A stretch of 64,000 nucleotides of DNA from Stappia sp. 28M-7 (GTDB lineage Bacteria > Pseudomonadota > Alphaproteobacteria > Rhizobiales > Stappiaceae): the NCBI RefSeq assembly GCF_014252955.1, contig NZ_JACMIA010000001.1, forward strand, positions 1 to 64,000, read 5' to 3'. Both the position numbers and the translations under genes were made by a program. Each line of letters starts with the position of its first letter. The first letter of the stretch is position 1. Under the pieces are notes generated by a model. That model was not told the DNA's origin and ran no database searches. It saw only the letters and a list, made by a program, of their open reading frames with translations. Below, in pieces: positions 16,827 to 25,775 of this stretch.

Positions 16827-18101
16827 ATGCAGACGGCGGATGAGCTGGCGCAGAAGGTCGGCGACTGGGTGGAGCAGGATCGCGACGAGATCGTTGCATT
16901 CCTGAGCAGGTTTCTGCAGGCGAAGTCCCCGAACCCGCCGGGCGACACGCGCGAGGCCAGTGCCTGCGTCGAGCAGTTTCTCGCAGCCGCCAGCCTGCCC
17001 TACCGGATTCTATCCGGCCAGGATCACCTGCCCAACATCGTCGGCACGCTGGACAGTGGCCGGCCGGGCAAGCATCTCGTGCTCAACGGGCACATGGATG
17101 TGTTTCCCGCGATCGAGGACATTCCGGGCGAGCGCAGCCAGTGGAGTGGCGAAGTGGTCGACGGCCGCGTGTACGGGCGCGGCGCGGCCGACATGAAGTG
17201 CGGAACGACCGCCGCGCTGTTTGCCTATCGGTATGTCGCGCGTCTCCTCGAGCAGCTTTCGGGTCGCCTGACCCTGACCGTCGTGTCCGACGAGGAAACC
17301 GGCGGGCGCTGGGGCACGGGCTATCTCATGCAGACCATTCCCGACGAGGTGCTCGGAGATTGCTGCCTCGACGGAGAGCCGAGCGGGCTTGCCACCTTGC
17401 GGTTCGGCGAGAAGGGCGCGCTGCGAGCGGTCCTGACGACGAAGACCCGAGGCGGTCACGGCGCCTACCCTCACATGAGCGACAGCGCCATCAAGATCGC
17501 GGCCGAGCTGGTGCGCGAGCTGGAGACGCTGGCGGACCTGACGCCGGACCTGCCGGAGCACATTCTCGATGTTCTCTCCAGGCCGGAGATCCGGGAGGCG
17601 ACCGACAAGAGCCTGGGGGCCGGCGCGTGCGATGTCGTCGGCAAGGCGACGGTGAACATCGGCGTCATTCGCGGCGGTCTGAAGGTGAACATGCTGCCGG
17701 ACGAGTGCGTTCTCGAGGTCGAGATCAGGATGCCGCCGGGCTTGCAGCGTTCGCTCGTCGAGCGGGAGCTGCTGTCGATCGTAGCTAGATATCCGACGAC
17801 GACCTGCGAGATCCGAGACCATCACAGCTACGATTCAAGCTGGTGCGATCCGCAACACGAGATGGTCGCGATCCTTCAGCAATCGGCCGAGGCGGTCACC
17901 GGTCTGCGGCCCCAACCCATCATCAGTCTGGGCGGTTCCGATACCCGGTATTGGCGGCATCGCGGCATCCCGGCCTACCTCTACGGACCCTCGCCAAAGA
18001 CGATGGGCCGGCGAGACGAGCATGTCACCATCGAAGAGCTGATCACTGTGGTGAAGGTCCACGCCATGAGCGCGGTCCGCTACCTCAATCAGGCGCAATA
18101 G
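16827..18101 (+). CDS. M20-family metallopeptidase (ArgE/DapE/CPG2 type)
   Basis: A 424-residue dinuclear-zinc amidohydrolase that cleaves an amide bond in a small acylated amino acid or dipeptide. The metal ligands and base are visible: His89 and Asp91 in GHMDVFP, bridging Asp122 in GAADMKCG, Glu156/Glu157 in SDEETGG, and a late His region near YGPSPKTMGRRDEHV. The dimerisation domain starts near residue 195. The ATG at 16827 is preferred over GTG 16824 because it is better spaced from AGAGAGGGGG. It is first in an operon with a binding protein, FAD oxidase, DUF1028 protein and ABC transporter, so it probably processes the imported substrate in the cytoplasm. Confidence 0.92.
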   Translation: MQTADELAQKVGDWVEQDRDEIVAFLSRFLQAKSPNPPGDTREASACVEQFLAAASLPYRILSGQDHLPNIVGTLDSGRPGKHLVLNGHMDVFPAIEDIPGERSQWSGEVVDGRVYGRGAADMKCGTTAALFAYRYVARLLEQLSGRLTLTVVSDEETGGRWGTGYLMQTIPDEVLGDCCLDGEPSGLATLRFGEKGALRAVLTTKTRGGHGAYPHMSDSAIKIAAELVRELETLADLTPDLPEHILDVLSRPEIREATDKSLGAGACDVVGKATVNIGVIRGGLKVNMLPDECVLEVEIRMPPGLQRSLVERELLSIVARYPTTTCEIRDHHSYDSSWCDPQHEMVAILQQSAEAVTGLRPQPIISLGGSDTRYWRHRGIPAYLYGPSPKTMGRRDEHVTIEELITVVKVHAMSAVRYLNQAQ

Positions 18102-18121
18102 TCGAAAAAGAGGGGAACGAT

Positions 18122-19699
18122 ATGAAGAAAATCGGCCTGTTTACACTGGGGTTGACCGCCTCGGTCCTTGCACTGGCGACCGGTGCTCTCGCGGAAAATT
18201 CGGTCACGGTGCTCGTTCGCAACGACTCCGTCGGCTTCGATCCTCACAAGGTCACCGGCCGAGGGGCCGCGGAAGTCCTGTTCATGATGACCGACACGCT
18301 GGTGTCGGTCGAAGACGACCAGCAAACGCTGCACCCGCTGCTCGCCAAGTCGTGGGACGTGTCGGAAGACGGGCTCGAATACACCTTTCACCTGCGCGAC
18401 GATGTTGCCTTCTGCAACGGCAAGAAGCTGACCGCCGCCGATGTCGTCTACTCCTTCAACCGCCTGCTCGATCCCGCGACGCGCTCTCCCACGGCCTGGC
18501 GCCTCGGCGAGGTCAAGGAGATCGTGGCGGCCGACGACCACACGGTGCGCTACACGCTCGAGCGGCCGCACAATGAGCTGCTGCTTCATCTTGCGCAGAG
18601 CTTCGGCGCGATCATCGACAAGGACGACGTCGAAAAGCTCGGTGCCGACTTCGGCGTCAAGGGCCTGAACGGCACGGGGCCGTTCTGCTGGGCGAGCTGG
18701 ATGCCGCGCGATCACTTCAAGCTGACGCGCCACGACGCCTACACCTGGGGGCCGGAATTCTACGACAATACCGGGCCTGCGCTGGTCGACTCCGTGATCT
18801 GGAAGGTGGTTCCGGAAGAAGGCGCGATCCTGGCCTCCCTGCAGACGGGCGCCGGCGACATCTCCTATGTGATGCCCGAATGGGCCATCGAGCAGTTGCG
18901 GGCCGCGCCCAACCTGACGATCGCCGAGCCGCGCGTTTCCAACTACTCCGCCTATCTCGGTCTGCGTCCGTTCCGCGAGATGACCAGCGACCGCCGCGTT
19001 CGCCAGGCCATGAACCACGCCGTCGACCGGGAAGCGCTGGCGGCCAGCATGTGGTTCGGCCAGGCAACGCCGGCAACGACGCTGATCAGCCCGAAGACGA
19101 TCGACTATTCGGGCGAGTACCAGGCCTCCTACGATCCCGACAAGGCCCGTGCGCTGCTGGACGAAGCGGGCTGGAAACTGGCGGATGATGGCTTCCGCTA
19201 CAAGGACGGCAAGCGTCTGGCTCCCGGCATTCTTGCGGCCGGAACATCGGGCTGGCGCTCGCGCCTCGAGGCCATCCAGGGCTACATGAAGCAGGTCGGC
19301 ATCGATCTGCAGCTCCAGCTGGTCGAGCCGGCCGCGGCCATGGCGCAGATCAACAGTTCCCCGGACTTCGACGGATATGCGCTCTTTGCGCCCTATGCGA
19401 CGGCCGGCGAGGCGCTGATGGTCTTCCAGTCCGACAATATCCCCGCCCCGAACCGGTTCCACTGGGACAGCGCGGAAACCGACGCTCAGCTGGAAAAGGG
19501 CCAGACCGCTCTGTCGGCCGAAGAAAAAAGCGCTGCCTACGCCGCGATCCAGAAGACCATCGTCGAGGAAGCCCTGGTGATCCCTCTGGTTCACGAGAAG
19601 CTGTTCCTGTTCTCCACCGACAGGGTCAAGGGCGTCCGGGTGCATGGCATCTACAACAGCGCGCTCTACAAGGGCCTCGACATTGAGGTCGTGAAATGA
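18122..19699 (+). CDS. ABC transporter substrate-binding protein, family 5 (peptide type)
   Basis: A 525-residue periplasmic binding protein. A Sec signal peptide ends at about residue 24 (GALAENS), and no lipobox Cys is present. The mature chain has the family-5 fold seen in DppA/OppA: N-terminal LVRNDSVGFDPHK, LAKSWDVSEDGLEYTFHLRDDV near residue 75, and RRVRQAMNHAVDREALA near residue 290. AGAGGGGAAC precedes the ATG. It is the capture component for the permeases and ATPases downstream (21741-25556). Ligand identity is unknown; dipeptides, opines or acylated amino acids are all possible. Confidence 0.93.
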   Translation: MKKIGLFTLGLTASVLALATGALAENSVTVLVRNDSVGFDPHKVTGRGAAEVLFMMTDTLVSVEDDQQTLHPLLAKSWDVSEDGLEYTFHLRDDVAFCNGKKLTAADVVYSFNRLLDPATRSPTAWRLGEVKEIVAADDHTVRYTLERPHNELLLHLAQSFGAIIDKDDVEKLGADFGVKGLNGTGPFCWASWMPRDHFKLTRHDAYTWGPEFYDNTGPALVDSVIWKVVPEEGAILASLQTGAGDISYVMPEWAIEQLRAAPNLTIAEPRVSNYSAYLGLRPFREMTSDRRVRQAMNHAVDREALAASMWFGQATPATTLISPKTIDYSGEYQASYDPDKARALLDEAGWKLADDGFRYKDGKRLAPGILAAGTSGWRSRLEAIQGYMKQVGIDLQLQLVEPAAAMAQINSSPDFDGYALFAPYATAGEALMVFQSDNIPAPNRFHWDSAETDAQLEKGQTALSAEEKSAAYAAIQKTIVEEALVIPLVHEKLFLFSTDRVKGVRVHGIYNSALYKGLDIEVVK

Positions 19700-21000
19700 G
19701 CGATGCGCTGTCGGCTGATTTCAAGCCGGAGCCATACTGGTGGGAGGATGTTCCGCGGCGCGGTGCCGCGGAGCATCCCCTTCCCGACGAAACCGATGTC
19801 GTCGTTGTCGGGTCTGGTTATGCCGGCCTGTCCTGCGCCATCGAGCTTGCGCGACAGGGGCGCTCGGTAACCGTCCTGGAGGCCAGAAGTCTCGGCTTCG
19901 GCGCCAGCAGCCGCAGCGTTGGCATGATCGGCGGCCGCTTGCGACAGTCTTTCCCGGTGCTGTCGCGCCGCTTCGGACCTGCAAAGGCGCGCGAGCTTCT
20001 CGAGGAGACTTCCGGGGCCTATAGCTGGTTCTTGAACTTCGTCCCGGACGAAGGCATCGAATGCGACCTCAGGCAGTCGGGGCGTCTGATCTGCGCCTGG
20101 ACCGAAAAGGACCTGGCCGGCATCCGCCGGCAGAGCGAAACCCTGGCGACATTCGACATCCGCTCGCAGGTGCTCGAAAAGGACCAGCTGCAATCACACG
20201 TCCGCACGCCGCTCTACCACGGCGCGCTTCTTCTGCCCGATGACGGCGGCGTCCATCCGGCCCGCTATCATGAAGGGCTGCTGGCCAGCGCGACCCGGCG
20301 AGGGGTGGCGCTGATGGCGCACACGCCGGTGGTCGGGGTCGACAGGGCCGGTCCGGGTTTCGTTGTCCGCACGGCGCGAGGGCACATCAAGGCCGCGACC
20401 GTCGTTCTGGCGACGAACGCCTATACCGATACCGCGTTTTCATGGTTTCGCCGGCGGGTGATCCCGGTCGGCAGCCATATGGTTGCGACGGAACCGCTCG
20501 AGGTCTCCGCCATCGACGCCCTGCTGCCGACCGAAAGCCTGGTGAACGACACGCGCAGCCTCGCCTATGCCATCCGCAAGAGCCCCGACGGGCGCCGGCT
20601 TCTGGTCGGCGGCAGGGCCCTGTCGAGAAACAATTTCGACGCGCGGCACATCGCGACGCGGCTCATGGCCGTTCTCCGCCAGGTTCTGCCCGATCTGCCG
20701 CCCTTGAAGGCGAGCCACGCATGGGAAGGAAACGTCGCCTTCACCATGGATCGTGTCCCGCATATCGGCGTGCATGACGGCGTTCACTACGTGACCGGCT
20801 GCAATGGTTCGGGCGTCGTCATGGCCTCGTATCTGGGGATGCGGATTGCCAGGCTCGCCAACGGCGACGACGCGCCATGCGCCTTCAACGGCAACGCTTT
20901 CAAGGCGCCGCCCTTCTACCGCGGCAACGCCTGGTTCATGCCCGTGATCGCCACCGCGATGGGGATCGACGACCGGCTGCGCGCACTGCTCAACAGATAG
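19696..21000 (+). CDS. FAD-dependent amine/amino-acid oxidoreductase (DAO family)
   Basis: A 434-residue flavoenzyme of the D-amino-acid oxidase superfamily, of the branch that includes gamma-glutamylputrescine oxidase and glycine-oxidase-like proteins. The FAD dinucleotide motif is VVVGSGYAGLSCAIELA at residues ~36-52, and a second FAD contact, VTGCNGSGVVMASYLG, lies near the end. ATGA overlap with the binding-protein gene shows translational coupling. It probably oxidises a C-N bond of the imported compound or of the product of the M20 peptidase; electron acceptor and substrate are not visible. Confidence 0.9.
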   Translation: MSDALSADFKPEPYWWEDVPRRGAAEHPLPDETDVVVVGSGYAGLSCAIELARQGRSVTVLEARSLGFGASSRSVGMIGGRLRQSFPVLSRRFGPAKARELLEETSGAYSWFLNFVPDEGIECDLRQSGRLICAWTEKDLAGIRRQSETLATFDIRSQVLEKDQLQSHVRTPLYHGALLLPDDGGVHPARYHEGLLASATRRGVALMAHTPVVGVDRAGPGFVVRTARGHIKAATVVLATNAYTDTAFSWFRRRVIPVGSHMVATEPLEVSAIDALLPTESLVNDTRSLAYAIRKSPDGRRLLVGGRALSRNNFDARHIATRLMAVLRQVLPDLPPLKASHAWEGNVAFTMDRVPHIGVHDGVHYVTGCNGSGVVMASYLGMRIARLANGDDAPCAFNGNAFKAPPFYRGNAWFMPVIATAMGIDDRLRALLNR

Positions 21001-21024
21001 ACTGACCACACAGGAAGCGACGAA

Positions 21025-21702
21025 ATGACTTTTTCTCTCATCGCCCGCGACGAAGCGACAGGCATGTTCGGGATCGGGATCACCACATCCTCGATCGCGG
21101 TTGGCAATCGTTGCCCGTGGGCGCGCGCCAAGGTGGGGGCCGTAACCTCCCAGCACCGCAGCGACATCCGGCTCGGGCCCAAGGGGCTGGACCTGCTCGA
21201 ACAGGGCCTGAACGCCGAGGAGACCGTCAAGCGCCTCATCGACGAAAGCGAGTTCCCCGACCAGCGCCAGGTCGCAGCCATCGACAGGAACGGCGGCACG
21301 GCCTTTTATTGCGGCCCGAAAATCCCGTCCATCAATTCGGGCTATCAGGGCAGGAACTGCGTCTCGACGGGAAATGTCATCGCCAATGCCGACGTGCCGA
21401 AGGCCATGGTAAAGGCCTATGAGGCATCGCTGGATCTGGAGTTTGCGGAGCGGCTTCTGGCGGCCATCGATGCGGGGCTTGCCGCCGGCGGCGAGACGCA
21501 GCCGCTGTATTCGGCAGCGCTTCTCATCGTCGACGAGCAGGACTGGCCGCTGGTCGACCTGCGTGTCGACTACGAGCCGAGCCCTGAAAAGAAGCTGCGC
21601 GCGCTGTGGGAGACCTACAAGCCGCAGACCCAGCATTTCATCACCCAGGTGCTGCGTCCCAACGACGTGAAGCCGTCGGTCCGCGCCACCGAGCCGACCT
21701 GA
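21025..21702 (+). CDS. DUF1028 family protein (Ntn-hydrolase-like fold)
   Basis: A 225-residue member of DUF1028, a family predicted to have an Ntn-hydrolase fold but with no firmly known reaction. The diagnostic N-terminus is MTFSLIARDEATGMFGIG, followed by AVGNRCPWARAKVGAVTSQ and a C-terminal LRVDYEPSPEKKLRALWETY. AGGAAG lies before the start. DUF1028 genes often accompany peptide transporters and amino-acid catabolic genes, as here. A role in amide hydrolysis is inference. Confidence 0.88.
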   Translation: MTFSLIARDEATGMFGIGITTSSIAVGNRCPWARAKVGAVTSQHRSDIRLGPKGLDLLEQGLNAEETVKRLIDESEFPDQRQVAAIDRNGGTAFYCGPKIPSINSGYQGRNCVSTGNVIANADVPKAMVKAYEASLDLEFAERLLAAIDAGLAAGGETQPLYSAALLIVDEQDWPLVDLRVDYEPSPEKKLRALWETYKPQTQHFITQVLRPNDVKPSVRATEPT

Positions 21703-21740
21703 GCGCTTGGTCGCCATAGAGTGTCCGGGAGACCACACGC

Positions 21741-22682
21741 ATGCTGAGATACGCTTTTCAACGCCTGGTGCTGGCTGTTCCGGTCACTCTCGGGGTGTTG
21801 GTGATCGGGTTCACATTGCTGAACCTCGTGCCTTCCGACCCGGCGACGGTGCGCGCTGGGCCGGCGGCAAGTGCCGAGGTCATCGCCCAGATCCGAACGG
21901 AGATGGGGCTTGACCGACCCTTGTGGGAGCAATTCCTGCGCTATGTCGGGAACGTCCTGACGGGCGACCTCGGCACGTCGCTCGTCAACAACATGTCCGT
22001 CGCGGACGAGCTGTCGCGGGCCTTCGGCGCCACGCTTGAACTCGTCGTCCTTTGCCTGGTCTGGGCTCTTCCGACGGCGATCCTCCTCGGTGTTCTGGCG
22101 GCCTCGCGGCGCGGAACGATCTGGGACCGGGTGATCATGGGCGGATCGGTCGCCGGCGTTTCGCTGCCGGTCTTCCTGATCGGCATGATCCTGCTGTGGG
22201 TGTTCGGCTACAAGCTGCAGCTGCTGCCCTTCACCGGGCGCGGCGGCCCGTTGTGGACGCTGGACGGCTTTCGGCACGCGGTCCTTCCCTCCGTCTGCCT
22301 CGGGCTGATCTTCATCGGGCCCGTGGCGCGCATGACCCGCACGTCGATGCTGGAAACGCTGAAGGCCGACCATGTGCGAACGGCCCGGGCCAAGGGCTTG
22401 AGCGAACGCGTCGTGACGTTTCGCCATGGGCTGCGCAACGCGCTGATCCCCGTGACGACGCTTGTCGGCCTGCAGATCGGCTATCTGCTCGGCGGGGCCA
22501 TCGTAACCGAGACGATTTTCTCCTGGCCAGGCGTCGGACGGCTTGCCGTAGGAGCCATCGTCGCCAACGACATACCCGTCGCGCAGGGCGCAATCATTGC
22601 GCTTTCCCTCGGCTTTATCGCCATGAACCTTATCGTTGATCTGCTCTACGCAGTGCTCGACCCAAGGGTGCAAGCGAAATGA
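21741..22682 (+). CDS. ABC transporter permease, DppB-like
   Basis: A 313-residue inner-membrane permease with about six helices. The N-terminal helix (LRYAFQRLVLAVPVTLGVLVIGFTLLNL region) and the GRTARAKGLSERVV-type EAA loop near residue 215 (TARAKGLSERVVTFRHGLRNALIP) are characteristic of the DppB/OppB half. It pairs with the DppC-like protein that starts inside its last codons (ATGA overlap). Confidence 0.94.
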   Translation: MLRYAFQRLVLAVPVTLGVLVIGFTLLNLVPSDPATVRAGPAASAEVIAQIRTEMGLDRPLWEQFLRYVGNVLTGDLGTSLVNNMSVADELSRAFGATLELVVLCLVWALPTAILLGVLAASRRGTIWDRVIMGGSVAGVSLPVFLIGMILLWVFGYKLQLLPFTGRGGPLWTLDGFRHAVLPSVCLGLIFIGPVARMTRTSMLETLKADHVRTARAKGLSERVVTFRHGLRNALIPVTTLVGLQIGYLLGGAIVTETIFSWPGVGRLAVGAIVANDIPVAQGAIIALSLGFIAMNLIVDLLYAVLDPRVQAK

Positions 22683-23548
22683 CGTCTCCCATCCCTTCCG
22701 AAACCGCGGCGGGCTTTCCAGGGCGCCACCTGCTGGTGTCGCTCGGCCGCGACCCGGTGTCGTGCATTGCCCTTGCCACGCTGTCGGCGCTGTTTCTCGG
22801 GGCTGTCCTGGCGCACTGGATCGCGCCGTACGATCCCCTCGCAATCGACATGATGAAGGTGCTCAAGGCACCGTCCCTTGAGCACCTGTTCGGCACCGAC
22901 GGCCAGGGGCGCGACATCTTCAGCCGCAGCCTCTACGGCCTCAGGGTGACGATCCTGCTGGGTTTCTCGGCGATTTTCGTCGGCGGAACCGTCGGCACGG
23001 TGATCGGGCTGGTGGCCGGCTTCTACCCGAAGGCGGACACGATCCTGATGCGGTTGATGGATGTGATCCTCTCGTTTCCGGCAATCCTGTTCGGCCTCGC
23101 CATCGCCGCGATCATCGGTTCGGGAACGACTGCCGTCATCATCGCCCTGTCTGTGTCGACGACGCCGCTGGTCGCGCGCATTGCACGCGGTGCCGCGCTG
23201 ATGGCGCTGGCCCACGACTACGTCAGCAGCGGCCGCGCCATCGGGCTGAACGACTGGGCCCTGCTCTGGCGCTACGTGCTTCCCAATTGCATCTCCACGA
23301 TCGTGGTGTTCCTGACCCTGCGGCTCGGCCAGGCGATCCTGCTGGGCGCCTCGCTCAGCTTCCTCGGCCTTGGAACGCAGCCTCCCGCCCCGGAGCTCGG
23401 CACCATGGCGGCGCAGGGCATCGGCTTCTTCTTCTTTGCCCCCCATGTGACGCTGATCCCGAGCTTCGTGATCTTCTTCCTTGTCCTGTCGATGAACATT
23501 CTCGGGGATTCATTGCGCGACATTCTCGACCCGCGCCTGCGAAGCTGA
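22679..23548 (+). CDS. ABC transporter permease, DppC-like
   Basis: A 289-residue second permease half. It has the N-terminal cytoplasmic tail, a first helix near residue 30, the FGTDGQGRDIFSRSLYG motif of DppC/OppC proteins at ~65-80, and an EAA loop (SGRAIGLNDWALLWRYVLPN) near residue 185. It overlaps the DppB-like gene by four bases. Confidence 0.94.
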   Translation: MTSPIPSETAAGFPGRHLLVSLGRDPVSCIALATLSALFLGAVLAHWIAPYDPLAIDMMKVLKAPSLEHLFGTDGQGRDIFSRSLYGLRVTILLGFSAIFVGGTVGTVIGLVAGFYPKADTILMRLMDVILSFPAILFGLAIAAIIGSGTTAVIIALSVSTTPLVARIARGAALMALAHDYVSSGRAIGLNDWALLWRYVLPNCISTIVVFLTLRLGQAILLGASLSFLGLGTQPPAPELGTMAAQGIGFFFFAPHVTLIPSFVIFFLVLSMNILGDSLRDILDPRLRS

Positions 23549-23556
23549 GGACGACC

Positions 23557-24570
23557 ATGACCAACCATGCAGATAGTCCCGGTGCCGCGGCCGCGCCCGT
23601 TCTCGACATCCGGGATTTCACCATCGAGCTCGTGACGGGCAAGATGGTATCCCCGATCGTCGACGGGGCCAGCTTTCAGGTCCATGAAGGCAGGACGCTC
23701 GGCATCGTGGGCGAGTCCGGCTGCGGCAAAAGCATGCTGTCGCTCGGGATCATGAAGCTTATCCCCACCCCGCCGGCCAAGATCGCCGAGGGGCAGGTCC
23801 TGCTCGACGGAAGCGATCTGGTTCCGCTGTCCGACAAGCAGATGGAGCAGGTGCGCGGCAACCGCATCTCGATGATCTTTCAGGAGCCGATGACCAGCCT
23901 GAACCCGGTCTACACGGTCGGCTACCAGATCGGCGAAGCGCTGCGGGCCCATTCCTCGCTCAGCTCTGCCGCGGCGCGCCAGAAAGCCATCGAGCTGCTG
24001 CGGAAGGTCGGCATTCCGAACCCGGAAAAGCGGGTCGACGAGTACCCGCACAGCCTTTCGGGAGGCATGCGGCAGCGGGTGATGATCGCGATCGCGCTCG
24101 CCTGCGAGCCGCGTGTCCTGATCGCCGACGAGCCGACCACGGCGCTCGACGTGACGATCCAGGCCCAGATCCTCGACCTGATGCGCTCGCTGAAGACGGA
24201 GTCGGGCACCGCGATCATGCTGATTTCCCACGATCTCGGCGTTATCGCCGAGATGGCCGACGACGTGATCGTCATGTATGCGGGGCGCATCATCGAGCAG
24301 GCGCCGGTTCACAGCCTGTTTGCCGCGCCGTCCCATCCATACACCCAGGGCCTTCTCGCATCGATACCGGCTGTTGAGGGCGAGCAGCACCGGCTTCAGC
24401 CGGTTCCCGGCACCGTGCCGCCGCCGCACGACCGGCCGAAGGGATGCGCCTTCCATCCACGCTGCAGCTTCAGCGACGAAAAATGCCGTGCGGAAAGGCC
24501 GCCGCTGGAAGAAAAGCTGGCAGGACATAGGGTTGCGTGCTGGCACGCCGGACCGGGAGCGAGCGCATGA
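23557..24570 (+). CDS. ABC transporter ATP-binding protein, DppD-like
   Basis: A 337-residue ATPase. Walker A is GESGCGKS near residue 52, the signature is LSGGMRQR near residue 168, and Walker B is VLIADEPT followed by ISHDLG. The C-terminal oligopeptide-permease extension carries clustered cysteines ([14 protein letters not shown]), which in relatives can bind an Fe-S cluster. Start ATG 23557 lies eight bases after the permease stop, behind GAGGACG. Confidence 0.94.
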   Translation: MTNHADSPGAAAAPVLDIRDFTIELVTGKMVSPIVDGASFQVHEGRTLGIVGESGCGKSMLSLGIMKLIPTPPAKIAEGQVLLDGSDLVPLSDKQMEQVRGNRISMIFQEPMTSLNPVYTVGYQIGEALRAHSSLSSAAARQKAIELLRKVGIPNPEKRVDEYPHSLSGGMRQRVMIAIALACEPRVLIADEPTTALDVTIQAQILDLMRSLKTESGTAIMLISHDLGVIAEMADDVIVMYAGRIIEQAPVHSLFAAPSHPYTQGLLASIPAVEGEQHRLQPVPGTVPPPHDRPKGCAFHPRCSFSDEKCRAERPPLEEKLAGHRVACWHAGPGASA

Positions 24571-25556
24571 CCGCACAAAACGAAACGCCCTTGCTTGAAG
24601 TCCGCAACCTGACCAAGCACTTCAATGTCGGCGGGGGCGGCCTGTTCCGCCGCGACACGCAGACGGTCAAGGCCCTCGACGACGTCAGCTTCACGGTCGG
24701 CAAGGGCAAGACCTTTGCCATCGTCGGAGAAAGCGGCTGCGGCAAGTCCACGCTCGGGCGCAGCCTGCTGCGGCTGGAGCAGCCCACCGGCGGCCAGGTT
24801 CGCCTCGACGGGACCGACGTCACCACGGCGTCGGCGGCAACATTGCGCGCCATGCGGCGCAAGATGCAGATCGTCTTCCAGGACCCGTTTTCCTCGCTGC
24901 ATCCCAAGATGACCGCCGGGCAGCTGGTCGCCGAACCGATGCTGCTCCACAGGATCGCGACCCGAAAGGACGTGCGCGAGCGCGTTGCGCGGCTGTTCGA
25001 ACTGGTCGGGCTGGCGCCCTATCAGATGGACCGCTATCCCCACCAGTTCAGCGGCGGGCAGCGCCAGCGCATCGCCATTGCCCGGGCGCTTGCCGTGGAC
25101 CCGAGCCTGATCGTGTGCGACGAGCCGGTTTCGGCGCTCGACGTCTCGATCCAGGCGCAGATCATCAACCTTCTGACCGACCTTCAGGAAAAGCTCGGGG
25201 TCAGCTACGTCTTCATTTCCCATGATCTCGGCGTGGTGCGCTACATCAGCCATGAGATCGCGGTGATGTATCTCGGCAGGATTGTCGAGCAGGGGCCGAA
25301 GGACGAGCTTTTTTCCTCGCCCAAGCACCCCTACACGAAGGCGCTGCTGTCCGCCGTGCCGCGGCCCGATCCCACGTATCGCTCGCGCCGGATCGTGCTC
25401 AAGGGCGACCTGCCGAACCCGCTCGACCCGCCGCCGGGTTGCAGCTTTTCCAGCCGCTGCGCCCATGTTTGCGCAACGTGCCGCGAGGTCGAACCCCAGC
25501 TGGATGCGGTCTCCCCGCAGCACCGCGCGGCGTGCCATTTCTGGCGCGAGGTGTAG
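24567..25556 (+). CDS. ABC transporter ATP-binding protein, DppF-like
   Basis: A 329-residue partner ATPase. Walker A is GESGCGKS, the signature is FSGGQRQR, and Walker B is LIVCDEPVSALDVS. It ends with the CSFSSRCAHVCATCREVEP cysteine segment. The start at 24567 gives an ATGA overlap with the DppD-like gene; an upstream start is ignored because it precedes the conserved N-terminus. It is the last gene of the LacI-associated operon. Confidence 0.94.
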   Translation: MTAQNETPLLEVRNLTKHFNVGGGGLFRRDTQTVKALDDVSFTVGKGKTFAIVGESGCGKSTLGRSLLRLEQPTGGQVRLDGTDVTTASAATLRAMRRKMQIVFQDPFSSLHPKMTAGQLVAEPMLLHRIATRKDVRERVARLFELVGLAPYQMDRYPHQFSGGQRQRIAIARALAVDPSLIVCDEPVSALDVSIQAQIINLLTDLQEKLGVSYVFISHDLGVVRYISHEIAVMYLGRIVEQGPKDELFSSPKHPYTKALLSAVPRPDPTYRSRRIVLKGDLPNPLDPPPGCSFSSRCAHVCATCREVEPQLDAVSPQHRAACHFWREV

Positions 25557-25587
25557 TCTGTCCCCGCGCCGGAAGCCTTGGGAAAGT

Positions 25588-25706
25588 CGAGACGGATTTT
25601 GCAAAATTCCGTCTCGAAATCGCGAAATTTCGAGAACGGCCTCTCAATCCCGGCGGATCGGAGCGTTCCTTGCAAAAACTCCGGCCCCTTTTGCCAGGGA
25701 CCGGAG
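25588..25706. repeat. Cluster of three hairpins in a convergent intergenic region
   Basis: Between dppF-like and the VWA gene stand three inverted repeats. Hairpin 1: CGAGACGGA...TCCGTCTCG (25588-25616) around the palindrome TTTTGCAAAA. Hairpin 2: TCTCGAAAT/ATTTCGAGA (25612-25635), which shares its left arm with hairpin 1, so the two exclude each other. Hairpin 3: CTCCGGCCCCT/AGGGACCGGAG (25679-25706, one mismatch). Beyond lie short GAAACGGGG repeats (25731-25755). No long T run follows, so a simple terminator does not explain it all. Confidence 0.6.
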
Positions 25707-25775
25707 GAGGCGAGCGGAAGAAGAGCCCGGGAAACGGGGGCGGTGAAACGGGGATAGAGCGGGGATAAGCCGGGC

